Shown: in pieces, positions 25,770-38,900 of the stretch
Layout: every line of letters begins with the position of its first letter
Numbering within the stretch: position 1 is the stretch's first letter
NCBI RefSeq assembly: GCF_011075055.1
Contig: NC_058149.1
Location: forward strand, 7,198,449-7,262,448
Direction: 5' to 3'
DNA length: 64,000 bases
Origin: Mangifera indica
Taxonomy: Eukaryota; Streptophyta; Magnoliopsida; Sapindales; Anacardiaceae
Notes under the pieces: model-generated
Database searches by the model: none
The model's input: the letters and a program-made list of their open reading frames with translations, nothing else
Told to the model about the DNA's origin: nothing
Program-made: the position numbers and the translations under genes

Positions 25770-26290
25770 ATATTTGCAATGTGTTGTCTTAACCCATAAA
25801 GAAATCTAGTTATGCTTTGCTCCTTCAATTTGGGTATCATACTTCTCGTCATCAATTTTTCGAACTCCTGAATATACTCTTCAATGCGACCTTCTTCTTG
25901 CTCAAGAGTATGCAATTTAAGGTATAATTCTTGCTTATGATTTTTGGGTAAAATTCTCCACTTGAAAAGATTCTTTAATTTTACGCAAGATCGGACTTTA
26001 TCTTTCCCTTCTTTACTCCTTTATTTTCTCACATTTTGTTAACTATAATGAGGCATAGTCCTTGAAGTTAAAGATAGTCATTTTGTGTTTCTTTTCATCA
26101 AAATAGCCCTTCTACTCAAACACTCTCTCAATGACATGCAACTAATCAGTAAATTCATCTAGGTTAAGGCTTCCTTGAAACTTTAGAATTTCCATTCGTA
26201 AACCTTGGTCATCATCCACAAGTCTCCTTGTTATTCTAGTTATTTCATTATCATTAAACATTTGATAATGGGATCCCCTATTCGTAAAAA
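25770..26290 (-). pseudogene. Ty3-gypsy gag remnant
   Basis: One minus-strand frame over about 150 codons reads as plant Ty3-gypsy gag: RLVDDDQGLRMEILKFQGSL, LHVIERVFE, KGYFDEKKHKMTIFNFKDYA, KGKDK-like and RILPKNHKQELYLKLHTLEQ, EYIQEFEKLMTRS and RFLYGLRQHIANII. Stops fall in frame at 26142-26144, 26112-26114 and 26043-26045 (all TAG), with a further TAA. The first and third sit where the family usually has Trp, fitting TGG-to-TAG change. No protease or polymerase part is visible next to it. Confidence 0.8.
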
Positions 26291-26299
26291 AGTGGGTTG

Positions 26300-29200
26300 T
26301 GAAGGGTGTCTAGGATGTCTTAGATGAAGGTTTGATTTATATAGTGGAGGTATGGGTGTTCAATTTAAGTGTGCATGGGTTTTAGGTGTTGGATATTGGG
26401 TTTGAGGTATTGGTTATCATGTTTTAGTCTGGTTAAACAATCTCATGACTTGGAGAACTTCAACAAGTTGTTCCCCAAGGTCATGGATCTCCCATTGTAT
26501 TTTCATTGTCTAATCTCCCATGGAGTAGATGGAGATGAAGAGTGGCTTTTATAAGACATGGTAAAATGTAAGTTTGTAAGGGAAAGTATGGGTAAGTTTT
26601 TGGATAGATTTGGTGAAGGGATTTTGTGAGTGTTTATGGTTAGTATTTAGGTTGAAGAGAATATGAGGTGTTTAGAGTGTTTAGGATAGTGTTTAAGGTG
26701 AAAAGGAGTCAAAAGATCAAAATTTGGCCAAAACAATAGTTCCAACCAATGTTCAGACAAGTACTAACTACTACTACTTTACTAACCATCAAGCAAGAAG
26801 AAGAGAATATACTTACCTTTAGGTAACCAAAACTTTGATACTAGTTAATATGATTCCAAGTTGGAATGAAATGAATTCAAAGTAAGCTACGGTTTTATAA
26901 ATGTGAGGATAAAGGGTTTGTGATTGGTTTTGATATGATGAAAAGAGATGAGTTATACTTAAGAGAAATGTAATGTGACCAAGAACAATCTAAGACTTAA
27001 AGGAAAACCATCGACCCATGACAAAAACCATCAATATTCTCAGGTCAAGAGAGAAAAGATAAAAGAAGAATCAAGTTTTTAAAGAAAATATCACACATAA
27101 TATCATTCATCAATTTTATAATGTTACAGCGAAAATTTGATCCTTTATGTAAGTCTCAACAAATAATGAAGTATTATGAATTTCCAATTCAAAATATGGA
27201 TAAAACATATTCCAAATTATGGAACTTTCCTAAAAAAGGTAAGAGGCAAGGAGTCACCTAAGTTGACAACCTTGTTTTTGCTAAAAATGGGATGTTTTTA
27301 GCTACCTTCTTGCCTCCATTAACGCTTTTGAGTTACTATCTTTGTCTTCTCTATTAATGCTCTTTTTGCTTGTTTGATTTGATTTTCACTCCCTAAATTG
27401 AAAATTCAACATTAAACAAAATACAAAATGTAAATAGGCTTAAAATATAAAATTACATAAATAACTATTGGGCTTGATTTCTGTACTTAATTTGGATTAT
27501 CCTTGACCAAAGTGAGGATGTTATACCCAATAGAGTAGCTTGAGCCTAATTAAGGATATATGTTGGGTTGATTGTTATAAGGATAGGGTATGGGCTTGGG
27601 CCAAATAGGTTTACCCAATAAGTAAGGGTGAAAATTCATCCAATAAGAAGCAGAAGTCTATTTATGACTTGAATACTTAGTCCTCTTTTCAATTTAAACT
27701 CATTCCACCTTAACTTTCTTTATACATCTTTGAACTTTGAGACTTGATGACATAATCCTTATCTTATGTAACTTAGGAACACCTTTGGTCCTAATCAATT
27801 ATCTTAGGAAGTATTGTGGTCCCATAACTATGATAACTTATTCTTGGTCATCTAGGATACGTTGAAGATCTTATACCATGATGGCTCTCTAAATGCAATG
27901 CATGTGAAAACAAGTTAAAACATTTTATTTTATTTGAAAACATTTTTTAAAAAAAATTTTCTTCTATGTCGATTGGTTTGGGTTGAGAAAAGAATATGAC
28001 ACTTTAGCTATGTAAGTTGCGTATTATGCAATCCCCTTTCCTTACACTTATTAATGGACTATTATGTCATAACTATGCTCTACTACAAGCATGTGTAGAA
28101 AGAATCTTACAAGCATCCCTTTGTAATGACTCTCATGAAAACACAAAAAAACTCATAAGAAAATCATGTTTTCATAGGTATTTAGTGCTAAGACTAAAGC
28201 TAGGGAGACTATTCTACGCATATATGCGGATATATAGGGTTTTCAAGTATCATATGTGAAACACTATGATACCACACATGCTCTACAAATCACTAGTTAC
28301 CCATATGTTCTACAAGATCAATTTTGAACATATGTACACTTCATACAAAAGAAAACTGGTCTTATGTACAAAAAATTGACTAGGATACGTTTTCATGTAA
28401 AAACATGCACGCATTTGAGCCTCTAACTTAACTCAGGCTCATAACTAGCTTTCACTCTTAATTTGGATCTCTCATGCCCTAATATATTGGTACACTTTTT
28501 AGGCATGGTTCAAAATCGCTTCATAACCTATACATTCCTACAATCCTTCCAAGCATTACTACAAACAATTGAGTATAAAAAATTGAGCTTTATTCTTCAT
28601 TCATTTGGATGCACAATCATACATCATGGACTAATGGTCATAGGGCTATAATCATATTTTATTTCTTGTGGAAGCTCATACACCCTTTTTGCATGATCGC
28701 TCATTGCAATCTATCATACATGTCACAAAGGATCATACATATCCTTTATATGAGTGCCACTAGTTGTCAAAAACTCTATATTATTGAGTGTACGAACATG
28801 CATTGTTTTATGCACGACTATATGACATATTTAGTTCATGTAAAATAATACATGTCACAACCGTGCTTGTTTTTAGGATAGTCATGCATGCACATTTGTA
28901 ACCTATTTCCAAGCTTTCTATTAGGTTTTGTATCAAAACAATTCCTATGGTTACATGATGATTTCTACCATGGTTTTGAATACAAAATTATGCTTATATA
29001 CAATCCACAAGTAACATTTCAGGTCATTTAGTTATATACTCTCTTGTGTGGGCTGAAATGCATGTGAAAACCATCAAACATCAAGCATAACATACATATA
29101 TGTGTTCATCTACATTACTGTAATATGATATTTCTCTTTAACATCACCACTTGCAAACCGTTATCACCCGTTATAGATCGCATCATATTAAGACCTTTAA

Positions 29201-30020
29201 CATAACCTCAGTTGTCAACAACATACATTTAATCATACAAACACATATATCTCAAACACTTAAATAGAAAATAACATGCCTCTTACTTGGTTTCTTGGCT
29301 AGATGATTTGATACCAATTTTCTTCTTTTTCTTCAGTTCACCACCACTATCGCAACAATCCTCTACAAACAAAACGCTCGCTCAAAATATTGGATGAGAA
29401 AGTAGTGAGAATATTGTGGGATATCATCTTAATTGGTGTGATAACATGTCTTATACAAAAATTATATCAGTAATCGTATGCTTGAGCGTACACTACACCA
29501 TGCACAATTGTGTGCCACTTTAAAATTTTATATGTAACACATTATCCACTTATTTATGTGATATTTGATGAGCGAGTGTGCACCTTTCATGCATAATTGT
29601 TCATCTACTTAAAATTTCATATTTATTTAAACTCATAAACTCAGCCACATACACAAATAGTGATTAGAACCACAAAAAGACATAATTGTTTCTGTACTAC
29701 ATTAAAAACTAGTAAAAACATAGTGAATGTAGGCATTTTGATGATCTATCAAACCACCTAAAAATTTTGGTGACATATTTCTTTCTTTACTTTACCTTAA
29801 TTCACAAATTTTCACATTAATTTCAAACACCCATGGCAAACTTACACAAGTTTTCTCATACTCTAATAATTACTATCGTAGCGTGTTTTGGGTAAGTAAA
29901 TTGTTAACATCAATTAATGACGAGAAATTGTATCAACAATTATCAAGTATGTATTAATTTTTTTGAGCTAATGACAAAATAAAAATTCCGTTGAAATTAT
30001 GAAAACAATAAAAATCTTAT
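26300..30020. other. Intergenic, no gene seen
   Basis: This stretch is AT-rich, with scattered short open frames lacking domains, codon bias or splice context. The parts around 27500-29700 read like old retroelement or pericentromeric-type repeat sequence, but I cannot name a family. No RNA gene was recognised. Confidence 0.4.
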
Positions 30021-30029
30021 TACCATTTA

Positions 30030-30375
30030 TGGTTATCAGTATATTATAATACAATATTAATAAAAAACGACATATATCCTAAGGTGTATTAAAAATTTAT
30101 ATGATATGATGGGTGTATCATATGATACGATACTATTACTGATATAAATTAATATACCTTTTTGGAGAAATAATGATATGATAAAGTTATATTTAAAAAA
30201 TTTTATATTTCTAGGGAGTTTTCTAAATGATGATTTAATAATTAGATTTTTTTTTATTTTTTTAATTATTTTATTATTATTTTAAAAAATATATTCTACA
30301 ATAGAATATGATAGACGATATTCAATATAAAAAATTTAATTTTAAATATACACTTTGACTACAATACTATCATTA
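30030..30375. mobile_element. AT-rich MITE-like repeat with TATCATA/GATAC motifs
   Basis: The succession of TATCATATGATACGATAC, a TTTTGGAG/AAATAATGATA block, and AATAGAATATGATAGACGATA matches, in the same order but diverged, the interior of the hAT-like element at about 890-1290. It is probably a repeat that exists both alone and nested there. Its termini are not clear. Confidence 0.5.
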
Positions 30376-30596
30376 CTAAGTATTATGTGTTATAAATAAA
30401 TAGTAAAAGATGCTTTTGTAATATTTAGTGACTCATAACAGATACATATTTCAGTGCTCACTAATTATTCATTAATGGTAGAGAATATTTTTGTTTTGTT
30501 TCTTCAAAAGCCTCAAGAGGGTTTTTGTTATTATATCGTACTGGAAGGCTCATTACTCCAATTTTCTTTTCTCCGGAATGTAGTGACTGTCTAACG

Positions 30597-30604
30597 CATG
30601 CATG
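30597..30604. promoter_or_regulatory. RY-type motif CATGCATG upstream of the HD-Zip gene
   Basis: The palindrome CATGCATG lies about 205 bases upstream of the ATG. RY motifs are bound by B3-domain regulators. A TATATA-like stretch at about 30742-30749 could serve as TATA box. Both are sequence matches only. Confidence 0.35.
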
Positions 30605-30808
30605 CATTCATTTACTTCTTCATATTTTACTCTTAGTCTCGTGGTTAGTACTACCAAAATCGACTGTTTAAGCCTCACTAATAACTGATTCAACAATCAA
30701 TCCCCTTTATTTATTAATAGTTATTAGATAAATTCTTCTTATTATATATTCCCTTCCAATTCTCTATCATATTGACCACTTCTCTCTACTCTGATCTCTC
30801 TCTCCAAA

Positions 30809-31660
30809 ATGGGAAATGAAGAAGACTGCAACACTGGGCTTTGTCTTGCGGTTGGTGTTGGTGGAAGATCAGAAATGAATAACAACCCATCTTTATCCTT
30901 CACTCTATTTCCCAGAGGGGAAGTCATGGATGTTAACCATTCTGATTTTTCCCCAAATCACAACGAAAGTTACAGTCGGAGAAAGAAGCTCAGACTCACA
31001 AAAGAGCAATCAACTTTGCTGGAAGACAGCTTCAAATTGCACAACTCCCCTAATTCGGTATTATTTTTCTTTATATCTCACTATTAATTATATTAATTTT
31101 TACATCTTTTTATACATTATAATTATTATCAACATACAAATTATCATATTAATATATTGCATAAGTAGATCAGATTGCACCGCTTTCTGTTTCTCCCATA
31201 GCTTATATATTTTGCTCATATAATAATGATGCTATAATATTGTCATTTTTTGTATCATTAAATACAAAATAAATCTTCATAACTAATGTTTAAAAGGCTT
31301 AATTGCAGTCCCAGAAACGGGCTCTTGCGGAGAGATTGAATCTGAAATCAAGACAAGTCGAAGTTTGGTTTCAAAATAGGAGAGCAAGGTAGTGTCCATT
31401 TTTCTAAAAGTTTGCGTTATAAAATATAGACATTCTATAATATTATTAAATACCCAAAGAAGAATAATTGAAACTGCAGGACAAAGTTAAAACAGACTGA
31501 AGTAAACTGCCAATTGTTGAAGAAATGTTGTGAAAACTTAAGCGATGAGAACAGAAGATTGAAGAAAGAATTGCAAGAACTACACTCGCAATTAATTATT
31601 TTCAAGGCAATGTGCCCTTCATGTGAGAAAATGGTGAGAACAAGTGAAGGAAAAAAATGA
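30809..31660 (+). CDS. Class II HD-Zip transcription factor, short form (exons 30809-31057, 31309-31388, 31480-31660)
   Basis: Splicing the three exons at GT-AG borders gives one frame of 169 residues (249+80+181 nt). The homeodomain covers about residues 57-115 and ends [16 protein letters not shown]. The leucine zipper follows directly, with Leu at 123, 130, 137 and 144 in heptads and the class II Cys pair KKCCE. CPSCE (155-159), the redox-sensitive class II signature, comes next. The N-terminus [11 protein letters not shown] resembles HAT22/HAT9-type proteins. Intron positions within the homeodomain fit the class. These proteins bind CAATNATTG-like sites as dimers, mostly as repressors. 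Odd points: family members usually exceed 200-280 residues, but here the linkers are short and the protein ends 10 residues after CPSCE. The N-terminal EAR motif reads L-C-L-A-V rather than LxLxL; SLSFTLF at about 28-34 may partly replace it. The codons look intact, so it is probably functional. Confidence 0.9.
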
Positions 31661-32930
31661 GGGCGTTGAATTATTAATGTGGTCCTTTTAAACAAATGAC
31701 TACACTAAAGTTTAATTATGCTTATTGTAGATTTAATATTGGTATGACTTTAACCTAGCAATTATACAAGTACTTTTAATAGTTAAAAGATTATTGTAAA
31801 ATAAATAAATACATAAATATTGTTTTAATATTTTTAAGGAATGAGGAAATGTATTACAATTTTCAAATGGATTTTTATTGGTCTGACCAAAGGGTGTCTT
31901 TTGCATCATTTCATAAATTTTCTCATAGTCCTCGTCAAACAAGGAAAATTTTTGCATTATCATTCAAATATAAAGAGATTGAAAGTTGAAATTAATTGAT
32001 AGCCAACGTTGTTCATTTGACACAAAAAAGCTTATTAATTAATGATAAATATTATACTTATCTATTTTAAGTATACAAATAGATATACACTAATATATAC
32101 TATCATATAATTGAGTTTATTTTATTTTTAATTCAAAATCACCTAATCATATAATAACACATATAAGATATCAATAAAACTATGTGTACCTATTTTGGGT
32201 ACACAAATGTATACATATTTATATGTGTCATCATGTGATTAGATGATTTTGAATTAAGAATAAAACAATAACCAATCATATGATGACACATATGAGTGTG
32301 TATACACTCATAAGATATATACCTATTTAACATTATAATGCATGTATCACACAATTCACCAATATAGAGATAAGCTTAGGATTAACAATAATTTGTTAGA
32401 TCCTCAAATTTGGAAGCTGTTTCATAATGCCTAATAATGTAACAATAAAATTATAAGTATCTACTTTGAATATATAAATAGGTATACACTTCATATGTGT
32501 TATCAAATAATCTATATATGCCCCTAATCATTTTAGCCTTGCACGAGAGAATGTCAGAGTAGATAAAATGTGAATTTTAATTTTGCTTTTAAAAGTCAAT
32601 GTCACCTATCTATTGTATAATGGCATAAATTCATTACACTTTCAATCCCTTTTTATAAGCATCACATTCAATGCTAAAAGCCTTGTGTTCAAAAAACTCT
32701 TATTTAATCCAATATTAACACCAACATGGCAAACCAGTATTGTAGGATATTTATTCTTCAAGAATAAATAAATAAAATTAAAAAGATCTAAATATGTGAA
32801 GACATTTTGACAAATATATTATTACCATAAGAGGAAAATCACAAACCCATGTAATTTCTAAACAACTGATTGGGCAATTTCATTATATTTAAAAATAATT
32901 GTCAGAGAAAAAGCTATTCTACAACACAAA
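31661..32930. other. Intergenic between HD-Zip and TBL 3' ends
   Basis: The two genes converge on this spacer, which should hold both 3' UTRs. A palindromic MITE lies at 32045-32340. Nothing else was recognised. Confidence 0.5.
32045..32340. mobile_element. Palindromic AT-rich MITE
   Basis: The core motif (CATATGATTAGATGATTTTG / AATTCAAAATCACCTAATCA types) occurs in both orientations, flanked by ACACATAT and GTATACA arms. Related copies lie at about 49395-49560 and 53940-54078. No TSD could be fixed. Confidence 0.55.
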
Positions 32931-35900
32931 TTAACTTTTACCAGGAATTGTTTGTTGGGAAAGCAGTGTGGCATAAATAAGTTCATTCCAAGCATCAGGA
33001 ATCCCTGGAAGACACCAATGGCTACAGTCTTGACGTTTTGTCTTGCCATAGATAGAGGGATGACCATCCTTGCGAAAATTGGTCAACCTTGTGACGTTTA
33101 ATAGAATCACTGGAACTTGCATTTGTTGAATCACTTCCTCCACTATCTTCATTTTCAAAGGATACGATTCCAGGATGGCTCCACTCAATATTGGATCGGT
33201 TTCTCCCTTGCACGAACCACCTGAGTCCCAATCTCCACCTCTATTTCAAACAATTTTAATGAATCAGCAACACTTTAACCGATAACCAGAACAATAGATG
33301 CATTAAATTACTACTACCATCTTTCTTATGTCTCCTCACAGAATGGCCTTCCAAGAAATTCAAGGATAAGATAGTGTTTGATCCGGGAAAATGCATAACC
33401 ATCCAGAAATATTACATGATAGTTGTGGTGCGAGTTCAGTGGAGCATGTTTGTGTGTAATTAACAAAAGCTATAAATTAGTAAAAGGAAATTTTTAAGTG
33501 GTTCAATTGTATGAGCAAAAGCTACATTCAGTTTTATATTATTATTCTTTTTTAAAATGTGTTCTCCAAGAATAATTAGAAAGAAATATTTTTCTTTCTA
33601 AGGAAAATTTCCAGAGATGATAAAAACAGATCCTAGCAGAAAAAGTCAAAAAGGATGTTGTTGTGATCAAAAGGCACGCGGTGTCTGGAGGTTTTACCAA
33701 GCTTGTATATTTGTCCCATTAAAAAATTGTGTATCATCGATTCATTTAACGCAATGTGTTCTTTGATTAGTTTAGTCACTTTGCATTCAACATGCCGTTA
33801 GAACAACACATCTTATTTGCATTAATGCGACACAACTAACTTGGTCAGCAAAATAATGATTATATCCAAATGCCTCTTCCAACAATTAGAATACCTTGTC
33901 TGATGACGAACACGTAGCTATGATCAAATAGCATTAACATTTTCCTATTTGGAGAAGATTATCTCTGCTTACTACATCAAGATAGGAATCCATGTATTTG
34001 CCTTATGCAATTATGTGTCTAGACAACATAATTTATCTACACGCTTTTGGCATGAGTTGTTTACGCATCTACTATAAGGTGTTAGGTTGTTGAGATATTA
34101 GGTGCATATCAAATATCTACTAGTTGGCAACTCATGTTGCTCAAGGTACAACTATTAAGGGTTAAATCTCCTTGCACAACATTTGCTCTCAATTTTTTAA
34201 GTGTGATTACGACTTCAAAACTCTTTACTTATTTCTTATGTGGATGACAAGAGTTTACACTTGTACATTTGATGACGTTAGTGACAACAACATTTTCCCT
34301 TTGCATTTAGGGGTTAATTCAAGTCAAGTTGACTCGAGCTTAATTGTCAACTCAGCTCAAAGAAGCCTAATATGAGCTCAGCTTAGGCAAGCTTGAGCTC
34401 AAGGTTAAACCCAAAGCTTTTATTATGTTGAACTCAAGCTTGCGAGGTGTTCAACTCGCCAAATAGATGAGATTAAAAAATCTCAATTTGAATAGACTGA
34501 AACAATATTATTTTGACCAATATGCATCAAAACAACATTTTTTTATTTGATTTTGACTTTACTCAAGCTAGCTTAAGATCAAGCTCGGATCAACTCGAAT
34601 CCACCCTTGTTTGCATCAATCGAGGCATGTCCTATCGTCTGTACGACCATCATAACCTTCGAGATGTATTTTGTGATAATTTCAGAGCTATTCATTGGAT
34701 CACTAACACAACGTTATTGAACAGTGAGTATTTTCTTTTGCTCAAAGGCCTTTGCTTATAAATTGTCTATTAAAGCAGTTTACAACTTTCTTGTTGTTGT
34801 CTTTAAGAAAAACCCTTACAATTCCTTTAGTTCTCTGACTTTTAGATGTTACTACATTCAAACTTCATCATTCCACTTTTAACAGTCTCTTTCGAAAACT
34901 CTCAAACAACAACTAAGATGAATCCCTTGGAAGTTCATCTACCACTTCTTGAGTTTAGAAGTCAAGCAAGGCGTCGTGGGTCTTTTGCATCTGTTAAAGT
35001 AGTCAAGACTTTTGTGTCAAGTTGCCTGACATCTGAGTTAACAGAAGACACTAACGCCCCTACAATGTCAAAGCGAGAGTTCATGATACTTATGTCCATT
35101 CTCTAATTTGCTCCAATATTGGAGACAAACACTCCTTATCATCCATGAACAAAAGGGAAAGGACATCCCAAGGGCTAGACAAATAACCCAAATGCCAAAG
35201 TTTTCCACCCATCAGAGGCAGAGGATCTATGGTTGATACATGAAGAGGAGTTAGGTTTGAAATTCTATCATAAGTCCAAGAGAAAACTGCAAAAATATCT
35301 AAATTCCCCTTCAAGAATGTGACTAAATGCTCAATCAGCTAGTCATTGAGATCACTCCCAATTTTCAACATGTGAGTAAGTTTTCACTTTTCAACCCAAA
35401 CCTTTTAAGCTTTTCTATAGACCTACTAGCAGACTTGTCTTCATATGCCCACATGACACTAGTGTCTTTGATTGAACTAGATTGAAGAACCTAGCGACTT
35501 CTGGTTGTTGATTCTACAAGTTGCTTTTCTTTGGCAGCTATTTTCATTGCTACATTATAATGTTCATGTCACTAAGGTTCACATTTATACATATGATGAC
35601 GTTAGTGATAACAACATTTCCCTTTTGCATTTAAGGGTAGATTCATGTCAAGTTAGCTCAAACTCGATTGTCAACTTAGCTCGAACAAGCCTGAAATGAG
35701 TTTAGCTTAGGCAAGCTTGAGCTCAAGGTCAAGTTTAAGGGTTTTATGTTGTTGAGCTCAAACTTGAGAGGTATAAGACTGGCCAAGTAGGTGAGATTAG
35801 AAAAGCTACATTTGAATCAACTGAAACAACAGTGTTTTGACCAATATATACCAAAACAATATTGTTTTAGTCAATTTTGACTTGACTCGAGCTAGCCCAA

Positions 35901-38900
35901 GATCGAGCTCAACTCGACTCATATCCACCCTATTTGCATCAGTCAAGGTACATCCAATTGTCTATACGACCATCATAACGTTCAAGATGTGTATTGTAAT
36001 AATTTTAGAGTTATTCATTTAATCACTAACACAAGGCTATTTGGATGGTGAGGATTTCCTTTTGCCTGAAGGCCTTTGCTTATAAATTATCTCTTAAAGC
36101 AATTTAGAACTTTCTTGTTGTCTTAAAAAAATCCTTAATAATTCCCTTACTTCTCCAACTTATAGATCTAACTATATGTAAACTTTAGCATTCCACTTTT
36201 AACAATCTCTTTTGAAAAGCCTTAAACAACAACTTAGATGAATCCATTTGAAGTTTGTCCACCACTTCTTGAGCTTAGAAGATGAGTAAGGCATAGTGGT
36301 CCTTTTACATCTACTAGAGTAGTCATGACTTTTACGTTAAGTTCTCAAGTTTTCACTCTGACATCTGAGTTAATAGAAGACACCCATGCTTCTACAGTGT
36401 CTAAGCAAGAGTTAAGGATACACATGTCCCTTCTCTAATTTACTCCAATATTCGAGACAAACACCCTTTATCATCCATGAACAAGGAAGAAAGGATGTCC
36501 AAGGGGCCAGACAAATAACGCAAATGCCAAAGCTTTTCCACTCATTAGGGGTGGAGGATTTATTGTTGATGCGTGAAAAGGAGTTTGGTTAGAACTTTTA
36601 TTATAAGTCCAAGAGAAAACTACAAAGACATCTAAATTTCCCTTCAAGAATTTGACCAAATGCTTAACTAGCTAGTCATTGAGATCACTCCCAATTTTAA
36701 ATACGTGAGTAGGTTTTTGCTTATCAACTTGGACCTCTTTTAGCTTTTCTTAAAACTTACTAGCGGACTTGTCTTCATATGCTTGCATCTCACTAATGTC
36801 TTCGATTGAACCATATTGAAGATTCTAGCAGCTTATGGCCATTGACTCTAAAGGTTGGTTTTCATTGGCGGCTATTTTCATTGCTACATTATAGTATTCA
36901 TGTGACTTTGCTACAATCCCTCAACACATCCAACTCTAGGTTAAGTGTGGAATTTTATAGAATGGTGGTAAATCAAAGTAATCATTTTAAATCTTATTAT
37001 GAGCAACTTCCCCCATAACCATATTAAATGTTGACGGAAAGTATGTCATTTCAGTTACCTTGTTCATTTCAACAAGAGTGATTGGTAGAAAGATTATTCT
37101 CCAGTGAATCCCTAGTTAAGCCACATAGTAATGAAGTTACTAGCTCTAAGTTTACACTGAAAAGTCCCATCTTTTGGAATGCAAACTGATTTTAGTACAT
37201 TGATTGTAATGCCATCATCAACTAGAACCCAATGAACTTGGTTGTTTTTGATCTTGACAATTATAAGAATAGAATCATTGTGCGGATGATGAATCCATTT
37301 TACATCTTCCTCTGTGAAGCTCATAACCTCAATTTCTGCTTTGGAGCGCCTTTTTGGACAAGGTACAAAGAAAGGACATTGGATGAAGGCTCAAATATTA
37401 CCTCTCAAACATATTAGTTTAGGGCATCTCTAGATTCACCTCTAATGCATGGCCTATTGAATATTGTCCTGATAACATTGATTTCCCCACAAGGCTCCTC
37501 TTGTGGGTTTGTTTGGGTACCTTGTTGTCTAGCAAGTTAAAGCCTGTTGATGGACATTTTCAAATGGTTTTGTTTGAGGAGGTCCTTGACAACATTTTTT
37601 AAGGCACAACATTGATTTGTATTATGTTCAATGTCTTTATGATATCTACAATACGATTTGTGGTTGCACTCTGAACGATCCCTTTTCATAGCCATCAATG
37701 GCAAGAACATGCCTACGCAACAAATATATGGTCGATAAGCACAAGTGCAGTGTATTCACTATGGCAAGGGAATGGAACATGGTTTCACAAGTGCAGTGTA
37801 TTCACTATGGCAAGGGAATGGAACATGGTTTCTCACCAGTGCTTCCTTTCTTTGCTTTTTGGAGCTTTTATGCTAATGCCTATCATCTTTTTTTTTCTTC
37901 TGCTTTGTTTTTAGTTGGAGCATTGATTCATACTCCAGAGAAAAAGATTTGTAAGGCAACCATAAAGCTTTCTACTCACAAATGTAAAGATGTCAAAGGA
38001 GTCTAGCTGTTTGGTTCGAAAAATTTGGCACAACTCGCATTGGCCTAACACAAAAAAAGCAAGTCATGCTAGACCTGTAGGCTAAGATCGTGCCTTGGGC
38101 TATGGGATAAGACCCATGGGTTGACCCGACATGGCCGCTAAAAATATTAAAAAATAATAGTTAATAATTAAATGTCAATTAAAATTTAAAAATATTAAGA
38201 ATTTCTAATTTTGGGGATTGGCTAGCAAAAGCACACAAGTCGACCTACTAAGAGCAAGATTTTAGGGGTTTAAATGTAGCATTTGAAACTTTTAAGGGTT
38301 TATTAATACTTTACTCGAACCAAACAGTAAACTTACAAGCTCACCTAACCAACCAAAAGCAAGCTCAAATTCAGTTCAAAACTTTAAGGGGCTTATTAAT
38401 ATTTTACTTGAACTATAAGCTTACAAACTCAGAGAGCTAACCTAAAGCTAGCTTGAGCTCAATTCAAAAGCCAAACTTGAGTTTTTCGTTTACACCCCTA
38501 GTCCTGCCCACATAACAGAGAGCAATAATATTCATATAATCAAACCATTAAATTTTGCAAATTTTTATTTCCTCCTTAATAGGAAATTTGCAAGAAACAA
38601 AAGATAAAATTCCTGTTAAAGGAAAATTAGAAGCAAAATAATACCTGAAATGAGCAGAAGAGTATCCACGATAAAAAACCAACTGATTTGATGGTTTTAT
38701 GTTACTATCAATCCATTTTGCCCAGGTCTTCAAAGCCCTTCGGTAAGCTTCGACTGCATCAAACTTTGGATACAAATAATCACCTTCTTTATAGTAGTTT
38801 TTCCTGTATTAAACAAATGTTAGTTAATTTCCTAGAAAAGTTCATTTTGAAGGAAAGCTAGATGCAACTTTATACCTCTCAGCTGGACAATAGTAGTTCA

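Larger units (their letters stand above)
34230..36900. repeat. Tandem duplication, about 1.33-kb unit, two copies
   Basis: Landmarks recur in order about 1325 bases apart: GATGACGTTAGTGA (34271 and 35595), the MITE (34308 and 35632), GGAAGTTCATCTACCACTTC and its variant (about 34928 and 36248), and the minus-strand gypsy segment with LKGNLDIF or LKGNLDVF (about 35300 and 36640). A third match of the unit edge, GGC(A/G)GCTATTTTCATTGCTA, closes the second copy at about 36865. The copies differ at many bases, so the event is not recent. Confidence 0.85.
33241..38644. other. Intron 4 of the TBL gene, 5404 nt, filled with retroelement and MITE debris
   Basis: It holds a gypsy gag/protease remnant (37110-37690), two tandem copies of a gypsy-derived block with a hAT MITE in each (34230-36900), a 46-bp tandem repeat and hAT-type repeat sequence at 38000-38510. 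It must be spliced out as one unit for the gene to work. Confidence 0.85.
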
